NCBI RefSeq assembly: GCF_000333895.2
Contig: NZ_ANFM02000025.1
Coordinates: forward strand, 1 to 64,000
DNA length: 64,000 bases
Direction of reading: 5' to 3'
DNA from: Grimontia indica
GTDB lineage: Bacteria; Pseudomonadota; Gammaproteobacteria; Enterobacterales; Vibrionaceae
In this document: piece after piece, positions 26,582 to 36,206 of the stretch
Position numbering within the stretch: the first letter of the stretch is position 1
Layout: each line of letters opens with the position of its first letter
Program-made: the position numbers and the translations under genes
The notes under the pieces: model-generated
Seen by the model: only the letters and a program-made list of their open reading frames with translations
Databases searched by the model: none
What the model was told of the DNA's origin: nothing

Positions 26582-27502
26582 TCAAATCTCTCCAAAGCAA
26601 GATAGATACTGACTTCCCAGTTGATTCAAGAAATCAACATATTGATTGCTTCCTACTTTTAAGTCCGTTGCCATTGGATCAAGCACCAACACTTTCGTGT
26701 CAGTTCCTTTCACCAAGGTTGATACCATGGCTGGGTTAAACTGAGGCTCACTGAATACACACTGCGCTTTACCCTCTTTGATGGCACCACGGATAGCAAC
26801 AAGCGTTTTAGCACCAGGCTTACGATCTGGGTTGATGGTCAAATGACCAAGTGGACTGAGTTTAAATGCATCTTCAAAATAGCCGTATGCATCATGAAAC
26901 AGGAAGTAGCCTTTGTTGTTGAAAGCGGAGAGACGAGTTTGAAGCTCAAGCTTTACCTGTTCCAACTCAGCTTTAAACGCCGTGTAGTTATCCTCATAAG
27001 CCTTCGCATTCTCTGGGTCTATTTTTGATAACTTGTCTTTTACCGCCTGCGCAATAACGATGCTTTGATCTGGGCCTAACCAGATGTGTCCATCAATACC
27101 ATCATGAGAGTGATCGTGGTGGTCGTGGTCATCGTGCCCATGCGAACCTTCTTCGAAGTAGCGAACTGGCATGCCTGGGTAGCTTGTTAAACGAACAGCA
27201 TTGTCCGCATCGCTCAGTAGCTTCTCCAAAAACAACTCTAGTTCTGGCCCTACCCAGAATACTGCATCTGCAGAGGAGATTTTTTTGAGGTCTGACGGTT
27301 TCAGCGCATAATCATGCGGAGATGCACTATCCGGCAGTAACACTTCCACGTTGGCATGACTACCCGCGATGTCATTGGCTATCAGACCGAGCGGTTTGAT
27401 AGTCGTCACCAAGTTCGGCTGGGCACTCGCAACTGCTGGAAAGAATAACATTAAGGCTATGAAAAACTTCTTTGTACTACTGATCATCGTGTCATCCATC
27501 AT
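26582..27502 (-). CDS. znuA: Zinc ABC transporter substrate-binding protein ZnuA
   Basis: A 306-residue periplasmic zinc receptor. The signal peptide ends near ASAQ (about residue 28). Zinc-ligand histidines are visible in SPHDYALKPSD (H63), DGHIWLGPDQS (H139) and FLFHDAYGYF. The His- and Asp-rich loop at 121-134 (HGHDDHDHHDHSHD) is the flexible metal-collecting loop typical of ZnuA. An alternative ATG at 27487 is possible. It is divergent from znuCB across a consensus Zur operator. It delivers Zn2+ to ZnuB, with ZnuC as ATPase. Confidence 0.96.
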   Translation of the reverse strand: MMDDTMISSTKKFFIALMLFFPAVASAQPNLVTTIKPLGLIANDIAGSHANVEVLLPDSASPHDYALKPSDLKKISSADAVFWVGPELELFLEKLLSDADNAVRLTSYPGMPVRYFEEGSHGHDDHDHHDHSHDGIDGHIWLGPDQSIVIAQAVKDKLSKIDPENAKAYEDNYTAFKAELEQVKLELQTRLSAFNNKGYFLFHDAYGYFEDAFKLSPLGHLTINPDRKPGAKTLVAIRGAIKEGKAQCVFSEPQFNPAMVSTLVKGTDTKVLVLDPMATDLKVGSNQYVDFLNQLGSQYLSCFGEI

Positions 27503-27521
27503 GCGAATTTAAAAACAGCGA

Positions 27522-27544
27522 GAAATGTTATATTATAACATTTC
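27522..27544. promoter_or_regulatory. Zur operator between znuA and znuCB
   Basis: A 23-bp perfect palindrome with half-site GAAATGTTATA on each strand around a central T/A position. It matches the established gammaproteobacterial Zur box. It lies 20 bp from the znuA start and 25 bp from the znuC start, so one site can repress both promoters under zinc sufficiency. Confidence 0.92.
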
Positions 27545-27568
27545 ATTTTTAAACCACTTGTTCAAGAT

Positions 27569-28336
27569 ATGTCCTCAGCTCTCGTTAAACTCGACCAAGT
27601 TTCCGTCATCTTTGATGGAAAAAGCGTTTTAGATCGTGTCTCTCTGTCCCTTTACAGAAATAAAATCACAACGCTTATCGGCCCAAATGGTGCTGGAAAA
27701 TCCACACTAGTTAAGACAGTTATTGGCTTGACAGAACCCAGCATTGGGAAAGTAGAAAAGAGCAAGGGATTGAAGGTTGGCTACGTACCACAGAAGCTCA
27801 AGCTCAATGAAAGCCTCCCTCTTAACGTAGAGCGCTTTTTAAAGTTATCTCCCGGTGCCAACCGTAAAAGTATTGGTGAAGCACTGACGCTTGTCGGGGC
27901 AACAAAATTACTTCACGCCAATATGCACACACTGTCCGGCGGTGAGTGCCAACGCGTCCTATTGGCAAGCGCGGTTCTAAAGAAGCCCGACTTGTTGGTT
28001 TTAGACGAGCCAGTACAAGGCGTAGATGTGTCAGGCCAGTTAGAACTCTACAGCCTGATAGGTGAGCTGAAAGATAAGTTGCAATGTTCTGTACTCATGG
28101 TTTCCCACGACCTTCATATCGTCATGGCAAAAACAGATGAGGTTATTTGTCTTCAACACCATGTGTGTTGTTCTGGCGAACCTGAAGCGATTTCATCTCA
28201 CCCAGAATACATTGCGTTGTTCGGTCGTCGAGAATGCGAACAACTGGCGCTCTACCAGCATCACCATAACCACGAACACGATCTGTCAGGAAGCCCTATA
28301 GGTCCCTGCCAACACGGAGACCATCATAATGCTTGA
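27569..28336 (+). CDS. znuC: Zinc ABC transporter ATP-binding protein ZnuC
   Basis: A 255-residue ABC ATPase. Walker A GPNGAGKST (about 38-46), the signature LSGGECQR and Walker B LLVLDEPVQGVD are all present, followed by the H-loop VSHDLHIV. The C-terminal tail is His-rich (YQHHHNHEHD...QHGDHHNA), as often seen in zinc transport ATPases. Its last 8 bp overlap znuB, so the two are translationally coupled. Confidence 0.97.
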   Translation: MSSALVKLDQVSVIFDGKSVLDRVSLSLYRNKITTLIGPNGAGKSTLVKTVIGLTEPSIGKVEKSKGLKVGYVPQKLKLNESLPLNVERFLKLSPGANRKSIGEALTLVGATKLLHANMHTLSGGECQRVLLASAVLKKPDLLVLDEPVQGVDVSGQLELYSLIGELKDKLQCSVLMVSHDLHIVMAKTDEVICLQHHVCCSGEPEAISSHPEYIALFGRRECEQLALYQHHHNHEHDLSGSPIGPCQHGDHHNA

Positions 28337-29114
28337 GTTCCTTGCGATACCGTTTTTTGCAGGTGTCCTCATTGCTGCCACTGTAGGTCCTCTCGGCTCG
28401 TTTGTTGTGTGGCGCAAGATGGCTTACTTCGGCGACACACTTGCTCACGGCTCACTGCTGGGGTTAGCCCTCGGGTTTATGCTTCAGATAAACCTGAACA
28501 TCGCACTCATCTTCAGCTGTATTGTCATTGGTATTTTGTTGGTTGGACTGCAACGTAAAAGCAGCGTTTCGACAGACACCCTACTTGGCATCATCGCTCA
28601 TACGTCTTTGTCACTCGGCCTTGTGACAATCAGTTTTGTTGACGACTTACGTGTAGACCTAATGGCGTATTTGTTTGGCGACCTTCTATCTGTCACAACG
28701 GCAGACATTAGTTGGATTACAGCTGGCTGCGCGCTGGTATTGGCGCTTCTGTATAAACTATGGACGCCATTTCTTGCAATTACGGTTAACGAAGAGATGG
28801 CAAGGGTCGACGGATACAATGTCGATAGGCTCAAACTGGTACTCATGTTATTGGTCGGCCTTGTAATTGCCGTTGCAATGAAGTTTGTCGGCGCATTGAT
28901 CATTACTTCACTAATGGTTATTCCTGCCGCGACAGCACGGCGTTTCTCAAAAAGTCCTGAACAAATGGCCATTCTTGCCAGTGTCATTGGTGTGATTTCA
29001 GTGTTTGGTGGAATTGCATTGTCTTGGTTTAAAGACACCCCGGCAGGCCCTTCTGTCGTAGTCGCAGCTGCCAGCCTGTTCTTTCTAAGTCAATTCTACC
29101 GACAAGCAGAATAG
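28329..29114 (+). CDS. znuB: Zinc ABC transporter permease ZnuB
   Basis: A 261-residue permease of the metal-type ABC-3 family with about seven to eight hydrophobic segments. Family blocks include the N-terminal GPLGSFVVWRKMAYFGDTLAHGSLLGLALG, the central LFGDLLSVTTADISW and the ALIITSLMVIPAATARRFS loop that contacts ZnuC. It forms the inner-membrane Zn2+ channel. It ends at a strong bidirectional terminator facing sucD. Confidence 0.97.
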   Translation: MLEFLAIPFFAGVLIAATVGPLGSFVVWRKMAYFGDTLAHGSLLGLALGFMLQINLNIALIFSCIVIGILLVGLQRKSSVSTDTLLGIIAHTSLSLGLVTISFVDDLRVDLMAYLFGDLLSVTTADISWITAGCALVLALLYKLWTPFLAITVNEEMARVDGYNVDRLKLVLMLLVGLVIAVAMKFVGALIITSLMVIPAATARRFSKSPEQMAILASVIGVISVFGGIALSWFKDTPAGPSVVVAAASLFFLSQFYRQAE

Positions 29115-29127
29115 TATTTGCAGGCAT

Positions 29128-29157
29128 AAAAAAACCGCTCCAAGGAGCGGTTTTTTC
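29128..29157. terminator. Bidirectional terminator znuB / sucD
   Basis: AAACCGCTCC-AA-GGAGCGGTTT hairpin, with eight A on the left and six T on the right. It closes the znuCB transcript and, on the other strand, the long sdh-suc transcript. Confidence 0.9.
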
Positions 29158-29170
29158 TATTCTGATTTGC

Positions 29171-30043
29171 TTACCAACCAGTACGTGAACGTAGTGCTTT
29201 ACCGATATCAGCAAGGCTTTTCACTGTGGTTACGCCAGCCGCTTCCAGTGCTGCGAACTTGTCTTCCGCAGTACCTTTACCGCCAGAGATGATCGCACCT
29301 GCGTGACCCATACGCTTACCCGGAGGAGCAGTCACACCCGCGATGTAAGAAACAACTGGCTTGGTCACATTCTCTTTGATGAATGCCGCTGCTTCTTCTT
29401 CTGCAGTACCACCGATTTCACCGATCATTACAATCGCTTCAGTCTGTGGATCTTCTTCGAACATTTTCAGAACGTCGATGAAGTTAGAGCCTGGGATTGG
29501 GTCACCACCGATACCTACACAAGTAGATTGGCCGAAACCTTCGTCAGTCGTCTGCTTAACCGCTTCATAAGTCAGGGTACCTGAACGAGATACGATACCC
29601 ACTTTACCTGGCTTGTGAATGTGGCCAGGCATAATACCAATCTTACACTCGCCCGGAGTAATAACACCTGGGCAGTTTGGACCAATCATGCGAACGCCAG
29701 CTTCATCCAGCTTCACTTTCACTTCCAGCATGTCCAGTGTAGGAATACCTTCGGTGATAGTCACAATCAGTTCGATACCTGCATCAATTGCTTCCAAGAT
29801 CGCATCTTTACAGAACGGTGCTGGTACGTAGATAACGGTCGCTGTTGCGCCTGTTGCTTCTACTGCTTCTGCAACAGTGTTAAACACAGGAAGACCTAGG
29901 TGAGTCGTGCCGCCTTTGCCTGGTGATACACCACCAACCATTTGCGTTCCGTATTCGATCGCTTGTTCTGAGTGGAAAGTACCCTGACCACCGGTGAAAC
30001 CTTGACAGATTACTTTGGTATCTTTGTTAATCAAAACAGACAT
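29171..30043 (-). CDS. sucD: Succinyl-CoA synthetase subunit alpha
   Basis: 290 residues. With SucC it interconverts succinyl-CoA and succinate with formation of a nucleoside triphosphate in the TCA cycle. The CoA-binding Rossmann part has [16 protein letters not shown] and the conserved [14 protein letters not shown]. The phosphorylated histidine is in the [17 protein letters not shown] block near residue 247. Its ATG shares one base with the sucC stop, so translation is coupled. Last gene of sdhCDAB-sucABCD. Confidence 0.98.
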   Translation of the reverse strand: MSVLINKDTKVICQGFTGGQGTFHSEQAIEYGTQMVGGVSPGKGGTTHLGLPVFNTVAEAVEATGATATVIYVPAPFCKDAILEAIDAGIELIVTITEGIPTLDMLEVKVKLDEAGVRMIGPNCPGVITPGECKIGIMPGHIHKPGKVGIVSRSGTLTYEAVKQTTDEGFGQSTCVGIGGDPIPGSNFIDVLKMFEEDPQTEAIVMIGEIGGTAEEEAAAFIKENVTKPVVSYIAGVTAPPGKRMGHAGAIISGGKGTAEDKFAALEAAGVTTVKSLADIGKALRSRTGW

Positions 30044-31209
30044 TATTTGCCCTCCGCTGCAGCAACAACTTTCTCTGCTGCTTCAGTCAGTGAGGTCGCA
30101 GCAATAATGTTCAGGCCTGACTCAGCCAGTTTCTTCGCGCCAAGCTCAGCGTTGTTACCTTCAAGGCGAACAACAACCGGTACTTTAACGCCAACTTCTT
30201 CTACCGCACCGATGATGCCGTCTGCGATCAGGTCACAGCGTACGATACCGCCGAAGATGTTCACCAGAACAGCTTTTACGTTGTCGTCAGAGAGGATGAT
30301 TTTGAAAGCTTCAGTAACGCGCTCTTTGGTTGCGCCGCCACCAACATCCAGGAAGTTTGCAGGGCTGCCGCCATGCAGGTTTACGATGTCCATGGTACCC
30401 ATGGCTAGGCCCGCACCGTTAACCATACAACCAATGCTGCCGTCCAGAGCAACATAGTTCAGTTCCCACTGTGCAGCGTGTGCTTCACGTGGATCGTCCT
30501 GAGATGGATCGTGCATTTCACGGATTTTTGGCTGACGGTAAACAGCGTTGCTATCAACAGCCAGTTTTGCATCCAGACAGTGCAGGTTACCCTGGTCAGT
30601 GATAACCAGTGGGTTCACTTCCACCAGCGCAACATCGCGCTCAATGAACAGCTTCGCAATACCCATGAAAATTTTGGTGAATTGCTTGATTTGCTCGCCT
30701 TGTAGACCCAGCTTGAACGCCAGTTGGCGGCCTTGGTATGGCTGAGGACCTACCAAAGGATCAATCGCAGCTTTGTGGATCAGCTCTGGGGTCTCTTCAG
30801 CGACTTTCTCGATTTCCACACCACCTTCAGTCGATGCCATGAAAACAACGCGACGTGTACCACGGTCTACTACTGCGCCCAGGTAGAGTTCTTGAGCAAT
30901 GTCAGTACACTCTTCAACCAGGATTTTGCTAACAGGCTGGCCATTTGCATCTGTCTGGTAAGTCACCAGATTTTTGCCCAACCAGTTTTGTGCGAATTCT
31001 TTGATTTCTTCTTTGTTGCTAACCAGTTTCACACCGCCCGCTTTACCGCGACCACCAGCGTGTACCTGACATTTAACAACCCACTTGTTTCCACCAAGCT
31101 TGTCAGCAGCTTCAGCAGCTTCTTGAGGAGTGTCACAGGCATACCCTTCGGATACTGGCAGCCCATATTCAGCAAACAGCTGTTTTGACTGATATTCGTG
31201 CAGATTCAT
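30043..31209 (-). CDS. sucC: Succinyl-CoA synthetase subunit beta
   Basis: 388 residues with an N-terminal ATP-grasp domain ([33 protein letters not shown] near residue 46) and a C-terminal CoA-ligase domain ([26 protein letters not shown]). It is the nucleotide-binding half of the SucCD enzyme. It follows sucB after a 94-bp spacer that contains two hairpins without T runs. Confidence 0.98.
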   Translation of the reverse strand: MNLHEYQSKQLFAEYGLPVSEGYACDTPQEAAEAADKLGGNKWVVKCQVHAGGRGKAGGVKLVSNKEEIKEFAQNWLGKNLVTYQTDANGQPVSKILVEECTDIAQELYLGAVVDRGTRRVVFMASTEGGVEIEKVAEETPELIHKAAIDPLVGPQPYQGRQLAFKLGLQGEQIKQFTKIFMGIAKLFIERDVALVEVNPLVITDQGNLHCLDAKLAVDSNAVYRQPKIREMHDPSQDDPREAHAAQWELNYVALDGSIGCMVNGAGLAMGTMDIVNLHGGSPANFLDVGGGATKERVTEAFKIILSDDNVKAVLVNIFGGIVRCDLIADGIIGAVEEVGVKVPVVVRLEGNNAELGAKKLAESGLNIIAATSLTEAAEKVVAAAEGK

Positions 31210-31260
31210 GATGTTCTATCCGTGTCTATTTCCGTTTTATAGGTTTAATTTGCTTTCCAC

Positions 31261-31298
31261 ACAGGGGGCTCCAGCCCCCTGTTATCCGGTAAAACCGG
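31261..31298 (-). repeat. Tandem hairpins between sucB and sucC
   Basis: ACAGGGGGC-TCCA-GCCCCCTGT (31261-31282) is a perfect 9-bp stem, and CCGGT-AAA-ACCGG (31286-31298) follows at once. Neither has a T run on the minus strand, so they are more likely mRNA-stabilising or processing structures within the suc transcript than terminators. Confidence 0.6.
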
Positions 31299-31303
31299 GC
31301 TGC

Positions 31304-32521
31304 TTATACGTCAAGCAGCAGACGCGTTGGGTCTTCTAAAAGCTCTTTTACAGTCACTAGGAAACCAACAGACTCGCGTCCATCGATTAAACGGTGATCG
31401 TAAGAAAGAGCAAGGTACATCATTGGCAGAATTTCAACCTTGCCATCGACTGCCATTGGACGCTCTTGGATCTTGTGCATACCAAGAATAGCAGCTTGTG
31501 GTGGGTTGATAATCGGCGTCGACATCAGAGAACCAAATACACCACCGTTGGTGATGGTGAAATTACCGCCGGTCAGTTCGTCAACCGTCAGCTTACCGTC
31601 ACGGCCCTTGATAGCCAGCTCTTTGATCCCTTTTTCGATCTCAGCCAAGCCCAGGCGGTCACAGTCACGTAATACTGGCGTTACCAGACCACGAGGAGTC
31701 GAAACGGCCATGCTTACGTCAAAGAAGTTGTGATAAACAATGTCATCACCATCAATTGACGCATTCACTTCTGGGTAGCGCTTCAGCGCTTCAACAACCG
31801 CTTTCACGTAGAAAGACATGAAGCCCAAACGAATACCGTGGCGCTCTTCGAAAACATCTTTGTATTGTTTACGAATGTCCATGATTGGCTTCATGTTCAC
31901 TTCGTTAAACGTAGTCAACATCGCAGTGCTGTTTTTCGCTTCCAACAGACGCTCCGCAACACGCTTACGAAGACGTGTCATAGGAACACGTTTCTCGCTA
32001 CGGTGACCAAGTGCAGGCGCTTCATCTTTCGCTGCAGCTGGCGCAGCGGCAGCCGCTTTCGCACCGCCACTTTTCAGGAATGCATCTACATCTTCGCGTG
32101 TGATTCGACCGCCAACACCAGTGCCTTTAATCTGCTCAGGCGTCAGATCATTCTCTGCCAGAAGGCGGCGAACAGCTGGGCTCAGGGCATCGTTAGACTC
32201 TTCAGAAAGAGAAGCAGTGTGACGCTTGTCAGGCGATGCTTCAGAAGACGCTGGCGCGTCTTGCGTAGGTTCGCCAGCAACAGCACCAGGCTTGAGCTTA
32301 GCAAGCAGTTGCTTAGAAAGAACAGTCGCACCTTCTTCTTCAACAATGGCTTCTAGCACGCCATCGTCTGGTGCTGGAACTTCCAGAACCACTTTATCTG
32401 TTTCAATATCAACCAGTACTTCGTCACGGCTTACCGCATCGCCTGGTTTCTTGTGCCATGTCGCCACTGTTGCATCAGCAACAGATTCAGGTAGGTCGGG
32501 AACCAGAATTTCGATTGTCAT
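31304..32521 (-). CDS. sucB: 2-oxoglutarate dehydrogenase E2, dihydrolipoyl succinyltransferase
   Basis: 405 residues, core of the 2-oxoglutarate dehydrogenase complex. The lipoyl domain spans about 1-78, with the modified Lys43 in [12 protein letters not shown]. An Ala/Pro-rich linker leads to the peripheral-subunit-binding domain ([31 protein letters not shown], about 115-150). A second flexible Ala/Pro/Lys linker follows, then the catalytic domain with [16 protein letters not shown] near the C-terminus (catalytic His and Asp). It follows sucA by 28 bp. Confidence 0.98.
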   Translation of the reverse strand: MTIEILVPDLPESVADATVATWHKKPGDAVSRDEVLVDIETDKVVLEVPAPDDGVLEAIVEEEGATVLSKQLLAKLKPGAVAGEPTQDAPASSEASPDKRHTASLSEESNDALSPAVRRLLAENDLTPEQIKGTGVGGRITREDVDAFLKSGGAKAAAAAPAAAKDEAPALGHRSEKRVPMTRLRKRVAERLLEAKNSTAMLTTFNEVNMKPIMDIRKQYKDVFEERHGIRLGFMSFYVKAVVEALKRYPEVNASIDGDDIVYHNFFDVSMAVSTPRGLVTPVLRDCDRLGLAEIEKGIKELAIKGRDGKLTVDELTGGNFTITNGGVFGSLMSTPIINPPQAAILGMHKIQERPMAVDGKVEILPMMYLALSYDHRLIDGRESVGFLVTVKELLEDPTRLLLDV

Positions 32522-32549
32522 TTCGTTTAATTCCTTAGCTTTCTAGTTC

Positions 32550-35360
32550 TTAATTCAGGGTAAGAGCGTCTTCAATCAACGCCTTTTGTTGTTTTAAGTG
32601 TACCGACATGTAACCTACCGCTGGCGATGCAGAAGCCGCACGGCCTGCATAGCTTAGGGTGGCATCAGCCGGGATGGCCAAGCGGAAATTGTGCTGGCTG
32701 CTGTACCAAGCGCCTTGGTTTTGAGGCTCTTCCTGGCACCAGACAAAATCTTTGGCGTTGACATATTCGCTGATCGCAGCCTGTACGTCCTCTTTCGGGA
32801 ACGGGTAGATCTGCTCAATACGAATGATGGCGACATCTTTAATTTCTTCTTTGCGACGCGCTTCCAGCAAGTCAAAGTAGACCTTACCAGAACACATCAC
32901 GACACGTTTGACCGCTTTTGGATCCAGATCGTCAATCTCGCCGATTGCTGGTTGGAAGTTGCCATCAGCCAGTTCATCCAGTGTTGAAGTACACAGTGGA
33001 TGACGGAGCAGTGATTTAGGCGACATCACAATCAGAGGGCGACGCATTGGGCGGAACACCTGGCGACGCAGCATGTGGTAAACCTGTGCTGGCGTTGAAG
33101 GAACGATAACCTGCATGTTTTGCTCTGCGCAAAGTTGCAAGTAACGCTCAAGGCGTGCAGAGGAGTGCTCTGGGCCCTGACCTTCATAGCCATGTGGCAG
33201 TAGCATGGTCAAGCCACACATACGGCCCCACTTCTGCTCACCCGAACTGATGAACTGGTCGATAACAACCTGTGCGCCGTTTGCGAAGTCACCGAACTGT
33301 GCTTCCCAAACTGTCAGACCGCCTGGTTCTGCAGTCGCATAGCCATATTCAAACGCCAGTACCGCTTCTTCTGACAACACAGAATCAAAGACCTGGAAAG
33401 GGCCTTGTTTGTCATGAATGTTAGTCAGCGGAATATAGGTGCTCGCATCGTTTTGGTTGTGCAACACAGCGTGACGGTGGAAGAAGGTACCACGGCCGGA
33501 GTCCTGACCCGTGATACGGATGCGACGGCTCTCATCAACAATCGTTGCATAAGCCAGTGTTTCAGCCATACCCCAATCCAACGCTTTCTCACCGTTGGTC
33601 ATCGCAAGGCGATCGTTGTATAGCTTGTTAACACGGCTGTGAAGCTTGTGACTCTCTGGATAAGTACAAATACGTTTAGCGAGCTCAACCAAGCGCTGCT
33701 TATCAAATGTATTTGGCCATTCCACTGTCCAGTCGTGCCCCAAATATGGAGACCAGTCAACAGAGTGAAGCGCCATTGGGCGGTACTCTTTCACCACGAT
33801 TTCACCGTGATCCAGCGCGTCACGATAACCGTTCACCAACTCAGTGGCTTTTTCAACGTCGGCAACACCTTTGTCTGACAGGACATCGGCATAGAGCTTA
33901 CGTGGCGTTGGGTGTTTTTTGATCTTTTGGTACATCAGAGGCTGAGTCGCATTCGGCTCATCCGCTTCGTTGTGACCATGACGGCGGTAACACACCAGAT
34001 CAATTACCACATCACGCTTAAATTCGTTTCGGTAATCAATTGCCAGACGTGCTACAAATGCCACCGCTTCAGGGTCATCTGCATTCACGTGGAAGATTGG
34101 CGCCTGAACCATCTTCGCGATGTCAGTACAGTACTGTGTGGAACGGGTATCGTTCGGGTTCGAAGTGGTAAAGCCCACTTGGTTGTTAACTACGATACGG
34201 ATCGTACCGCCAACCTTGTAGCCACGCGCCTGAGACATGTTAAACGTCTCCTGCACGACACCCTGACCAGCAATCGCTGAGTCACCATGGATGGTGATCG
34301 GCAGAACCATTGAGCCGTCTTTGTCACCAAGACGATCTTGACGCGCACGTACTGAGCCCATGACAACTGGATTAACGATTTCCAGGTGAGACGGGTTAAA
34401 TGCCAGTACTAGGTGAACGTCACCGCCCGGCGTTGCAAAGTCACTGGAGAAACCTTGGTGATATTTCACGTCACCCGTTCCCCAAGAGTCGCTATGTTTA
34501 CCCGCAAACTCGTCAAACAGCTCAGAAGGCTTCTTACCCAGAACGTTGACCAGCATGTTCAAACGACCACGGTGCGCCATGCCAACGACTACTTCACGCA
34601 CACCTTGCGTACCTGAATGGCGAATCACTTCTTTCACCATTGGGATCAGCGCATCACCGCCTTCCAATGAGAAACGCTTCGCGCCTGGGAATTTTGCGCC
34701 CAAGTAACGTTCGAGACCTTCCGCTGCCGTCAGCTCTTCCAGCAAAGTAATTTTCTCGTCGCTGGAAAATTCTGGCTGGCCAATCACAGACTCAAGACGC
34801 TGCTGAATCCAGCGTTTCTCTTCTGTGTTGGTGATGTGCATATATTCGGCACCGATAGAACCACAGTAGGTCTTGGTCAGTGCGTCATAGAGATCGGCTA
34901 GTTTCATGCTCTCTTGCCCAATGGCAAAAGAACCAACGTTAAACGTCTCTTGGAAATCGTCTTCGTTCAGACTATGAAAAGATGGGTCTAAGTCAGGCAC
35001 GCGATCGCGCTGCCAAAGACCGAGAGGGTCCAGATTTGCTTGTTGGTGTCCACGGAAACGGTAGGCGTTGATAAGTTGGAGAACTTTTACCTGTTTCGCG
35101 TCGACGTCCGGATCACTGACTGATGCACTGAAATGCGCTGTCTCGGTAGCAAGTCTGCGGAAATATTCACGAACTCTTGAGTGGGGTTGCTCGGTTGCGT
35201 TGCCATTCACGACAGGCAGTTCATCAAAAACTGCTCGCCATTCGCTATCTACAGACTCGGGGTCACTGAGGTACAGTTCGTAGAGATCTTCTACGTAAGT
35301 TGCATTGGCGCCAGCCAAATGAGAAGACTCAAACCAAGCCTTCATCACGCCATTTTGCAT
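32550..35360 (-). CDS. sucA: 2-oxoglutarate dehydrogenase E1
   Basis: 936 residues, thiamine-diphosphate-dependent decarboxylase of the 2-oxoglutarate dehydrogenase complex. The N-terminus (about 1-45) has the E1o-specific SSHLAGANATYVEDLYELYLSDP involved in E2 binding. The ThDP region shows VVGMAHRGRLNMLVNVLGK, and the GDSAIAGQGVVQETFNMSQ block is typical of E1o. The C-terminal part has EAQFGDFANGAQVVIDQFI. The length matches E. coli SucA closely. It lies 120 bp after sdhB in the same direction. Confidence 0.98.
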   Translation of the reverse strand: MQNGVMKAWFESSHLAGANATYVEDLYELYLSDPESVDSEWRAVFDELPVVNGNATEQPHSRVREYFRRLATETAHFSASVSDPDVDAKQVKVLQLINAYRFRGHQQANLDPLGLWQRDRVPDLDPSFHSLNEDDFQETFNVGSFAIGQESMKLADLYDALTKTYCGSIGAEYMHITNTEEKRWIQQRLESVIGQPEFSSDEKITLLEELTAAEGLERYLGAKFPGAKRFSLEGGDALIPMVKEVIRHSGTQGVREVVVGMAHRGRLNMLVNVLGKKPSELFDEFAGKHSDSWGTGDVKYHQGFSSDFATPGGDVHLVLAFNPSHLEIVNPVVMGSVRARQDRLGDKDGSMVLPITIHGDSAIAGQGVVQETFNMSQARGYKVGGTIRIVVNNQVGFTTSNPNDTRSTQYCTDIAKMVQAPIFHVNADDPEAVAFVARLAIDYRNEFKRDVVIDLVCYRRHGHNEADEPNATQPLMYQKIKKHPTPRKLYADVLSDKGVADVEKATELVNGYRDALDHGEIVVKEYRPMALHSVDWSPYLGHDWTVEWPNTFDKQRLVELAKRICTYPESHKLHSRVNKLYNDRLAMTNGEKALDWGMAETLAYATIVDESRRIRITGQDSGRGTFFHRHAVLHNQNDASTYIPLTNIHDKQGPFQVFDSVLSEEAVLAFEYGYATAEPGGLTVWEAQFGDFANGAQVVIDQFISSGEQKWGRMCGLTMLLPHGYEGQGPEHSSARLERYLQLCAEQNMQVIVPSTPAQVYHMLRRQVFRPMRRPLIVMSPKSLLRHPLCTSTLDELADGNFQPAIGEIDDLDPKAVKRVVMCSGKVYFDLLEARRKEEIKDVAIIRIEQIYPFPKEDVQAAISEYVNAKDFVWCQEEPQNQGAWYSSQHNFRLAIPADATLSYAGRAASASPAVGYMSVHLKQQKALIEDALTLN

Positions 35361-35425
35361 TGTTATCCCTTAACCACTTAGTTTTTATGTTGCTACGACC
35401 GGGGGTTAGCCGGCGTTCCTTTTAA

Positions 35426-35443
35426 GCTCCCCCGAAAGGGAGC
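35426..35443 (-). repeat. Hairpin between sdhB and sucA
   Basis: GCTCCC-CCGAAA-GGGAGC, a 6-bp GC-rich stem in the 120-bp spacer. There is no T run on the minus strand, so it probably does not terminate; it may set the relative stability of the sdh and suc parts of the transcript. Confidence 0.5.
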
Positions 35444-35480
35444 CTAAATCTTGATATATGTAGGTGTACAGAGGCCGATA

Positions 35481-36191
35481 TTACACTGCGCGTTTAAGCA
35501 GCATTGAACGAATATGGCCGATTGCCTTCGTAGGATTTAGCCCTTTAGGACAAACATTTACACAGTTCATGATGCTATGGCAACGGAAAACGCTAAAAGC
35601 GTCGTCCAGATCTGATAAACGCTCATCTGTGGCAGTGTCGCGGCTGTCAATCAGCCAACGATATGCAGCCAGAAGTCCCGCAGGACCTACGAACTTATCT
35701 GGGTTCCACCAGAATGATGGGCACGAGGTGGTACAACATGCACACATGATGCACTCATACAGACCATCAAGGTGAGCACGGTCGTCAGGCGATTGAAGAT
35801 TCTCACGCGATGGCGGTGTGCTGTCATTAATCAGGTAAGGCTTAACACGCTCATAGTTCTGGTAAAACTGAGTCATATCGACAATCAGGTCACGAACCAC
35901 AGGCAAGCCAGGCAGTGGACGAATCACAATGCTCGACTTGTCAGTCAGCGCTGACAAGGGTGTGATACATGCCAAACCATTCTTACCGTTCATGTTAATA
36001 CCATCAGAACCACATACACCTTCACGGCATGAACGACGGAATGACAGCGTTGGATCTTGCTCTTTCAGCAGGATCAGAGCGTCTAGTACCATCATGTCAG
36101 AACCGTCAGGCACTTCCAGGGTGTACCCTTTCATGTGTGGCGCGTCATCAACGTCCGGGTTGTAACGGTATACAGAAAAATTCAGTTTCAT
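35481..36191 (-). CDS. sdhB: Succinate dehydrogenase iron-sulfur subunit
   Basis: 236 residues carrying the three iron-sulfur clusters of complex II. The 2Fe-2S ligands are in CREGVCGSDGINMNG, the 4Fe-4S ligands in CIMCACCTTSCPSFW, and the 3Fe-4S/4Fe-4S ligands in CHSIMNCVNVCPKGLNP. It passes electrons from the SdhA flavin to ubiquinone at the SdhCD membrane anchor. It follows sdhA by 15 bp. Confidence 0.98.
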   Translation of the reverse strand: MKLNFSVYRYNPDVDDAPHMKGYTLEVPDGSDMMVLDALILLKEQDPTLSFRRSCREGVCGSDGINMNGKNGLACITPLSALTDKSSIVIRPLPGLPVVRDLIVDMTQFYQNYERVKPYLINDSTPPSRENLQSPDDRAHLDGLYECIMCACCTTSCPSFWWNPDKFVGPAGLLAAYRWLIDSRDTATDERLSDLDDAFSVFRCHSIMNCVNVCPKGLNPTKAIGHIRSMLLKRAV

Positions 36192-36206
36192 AATCTTCTA
36201 CCTCCC

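Noticed and set aside
29972-30457. 161-codon plus-strand open frame inside sucC/sucD
   Set aside because: It is antisense to two highly conserved enzymes, has low-complexity Ser/Thr/Pro composition and no ribosome binding site, typical of a mirror frame.
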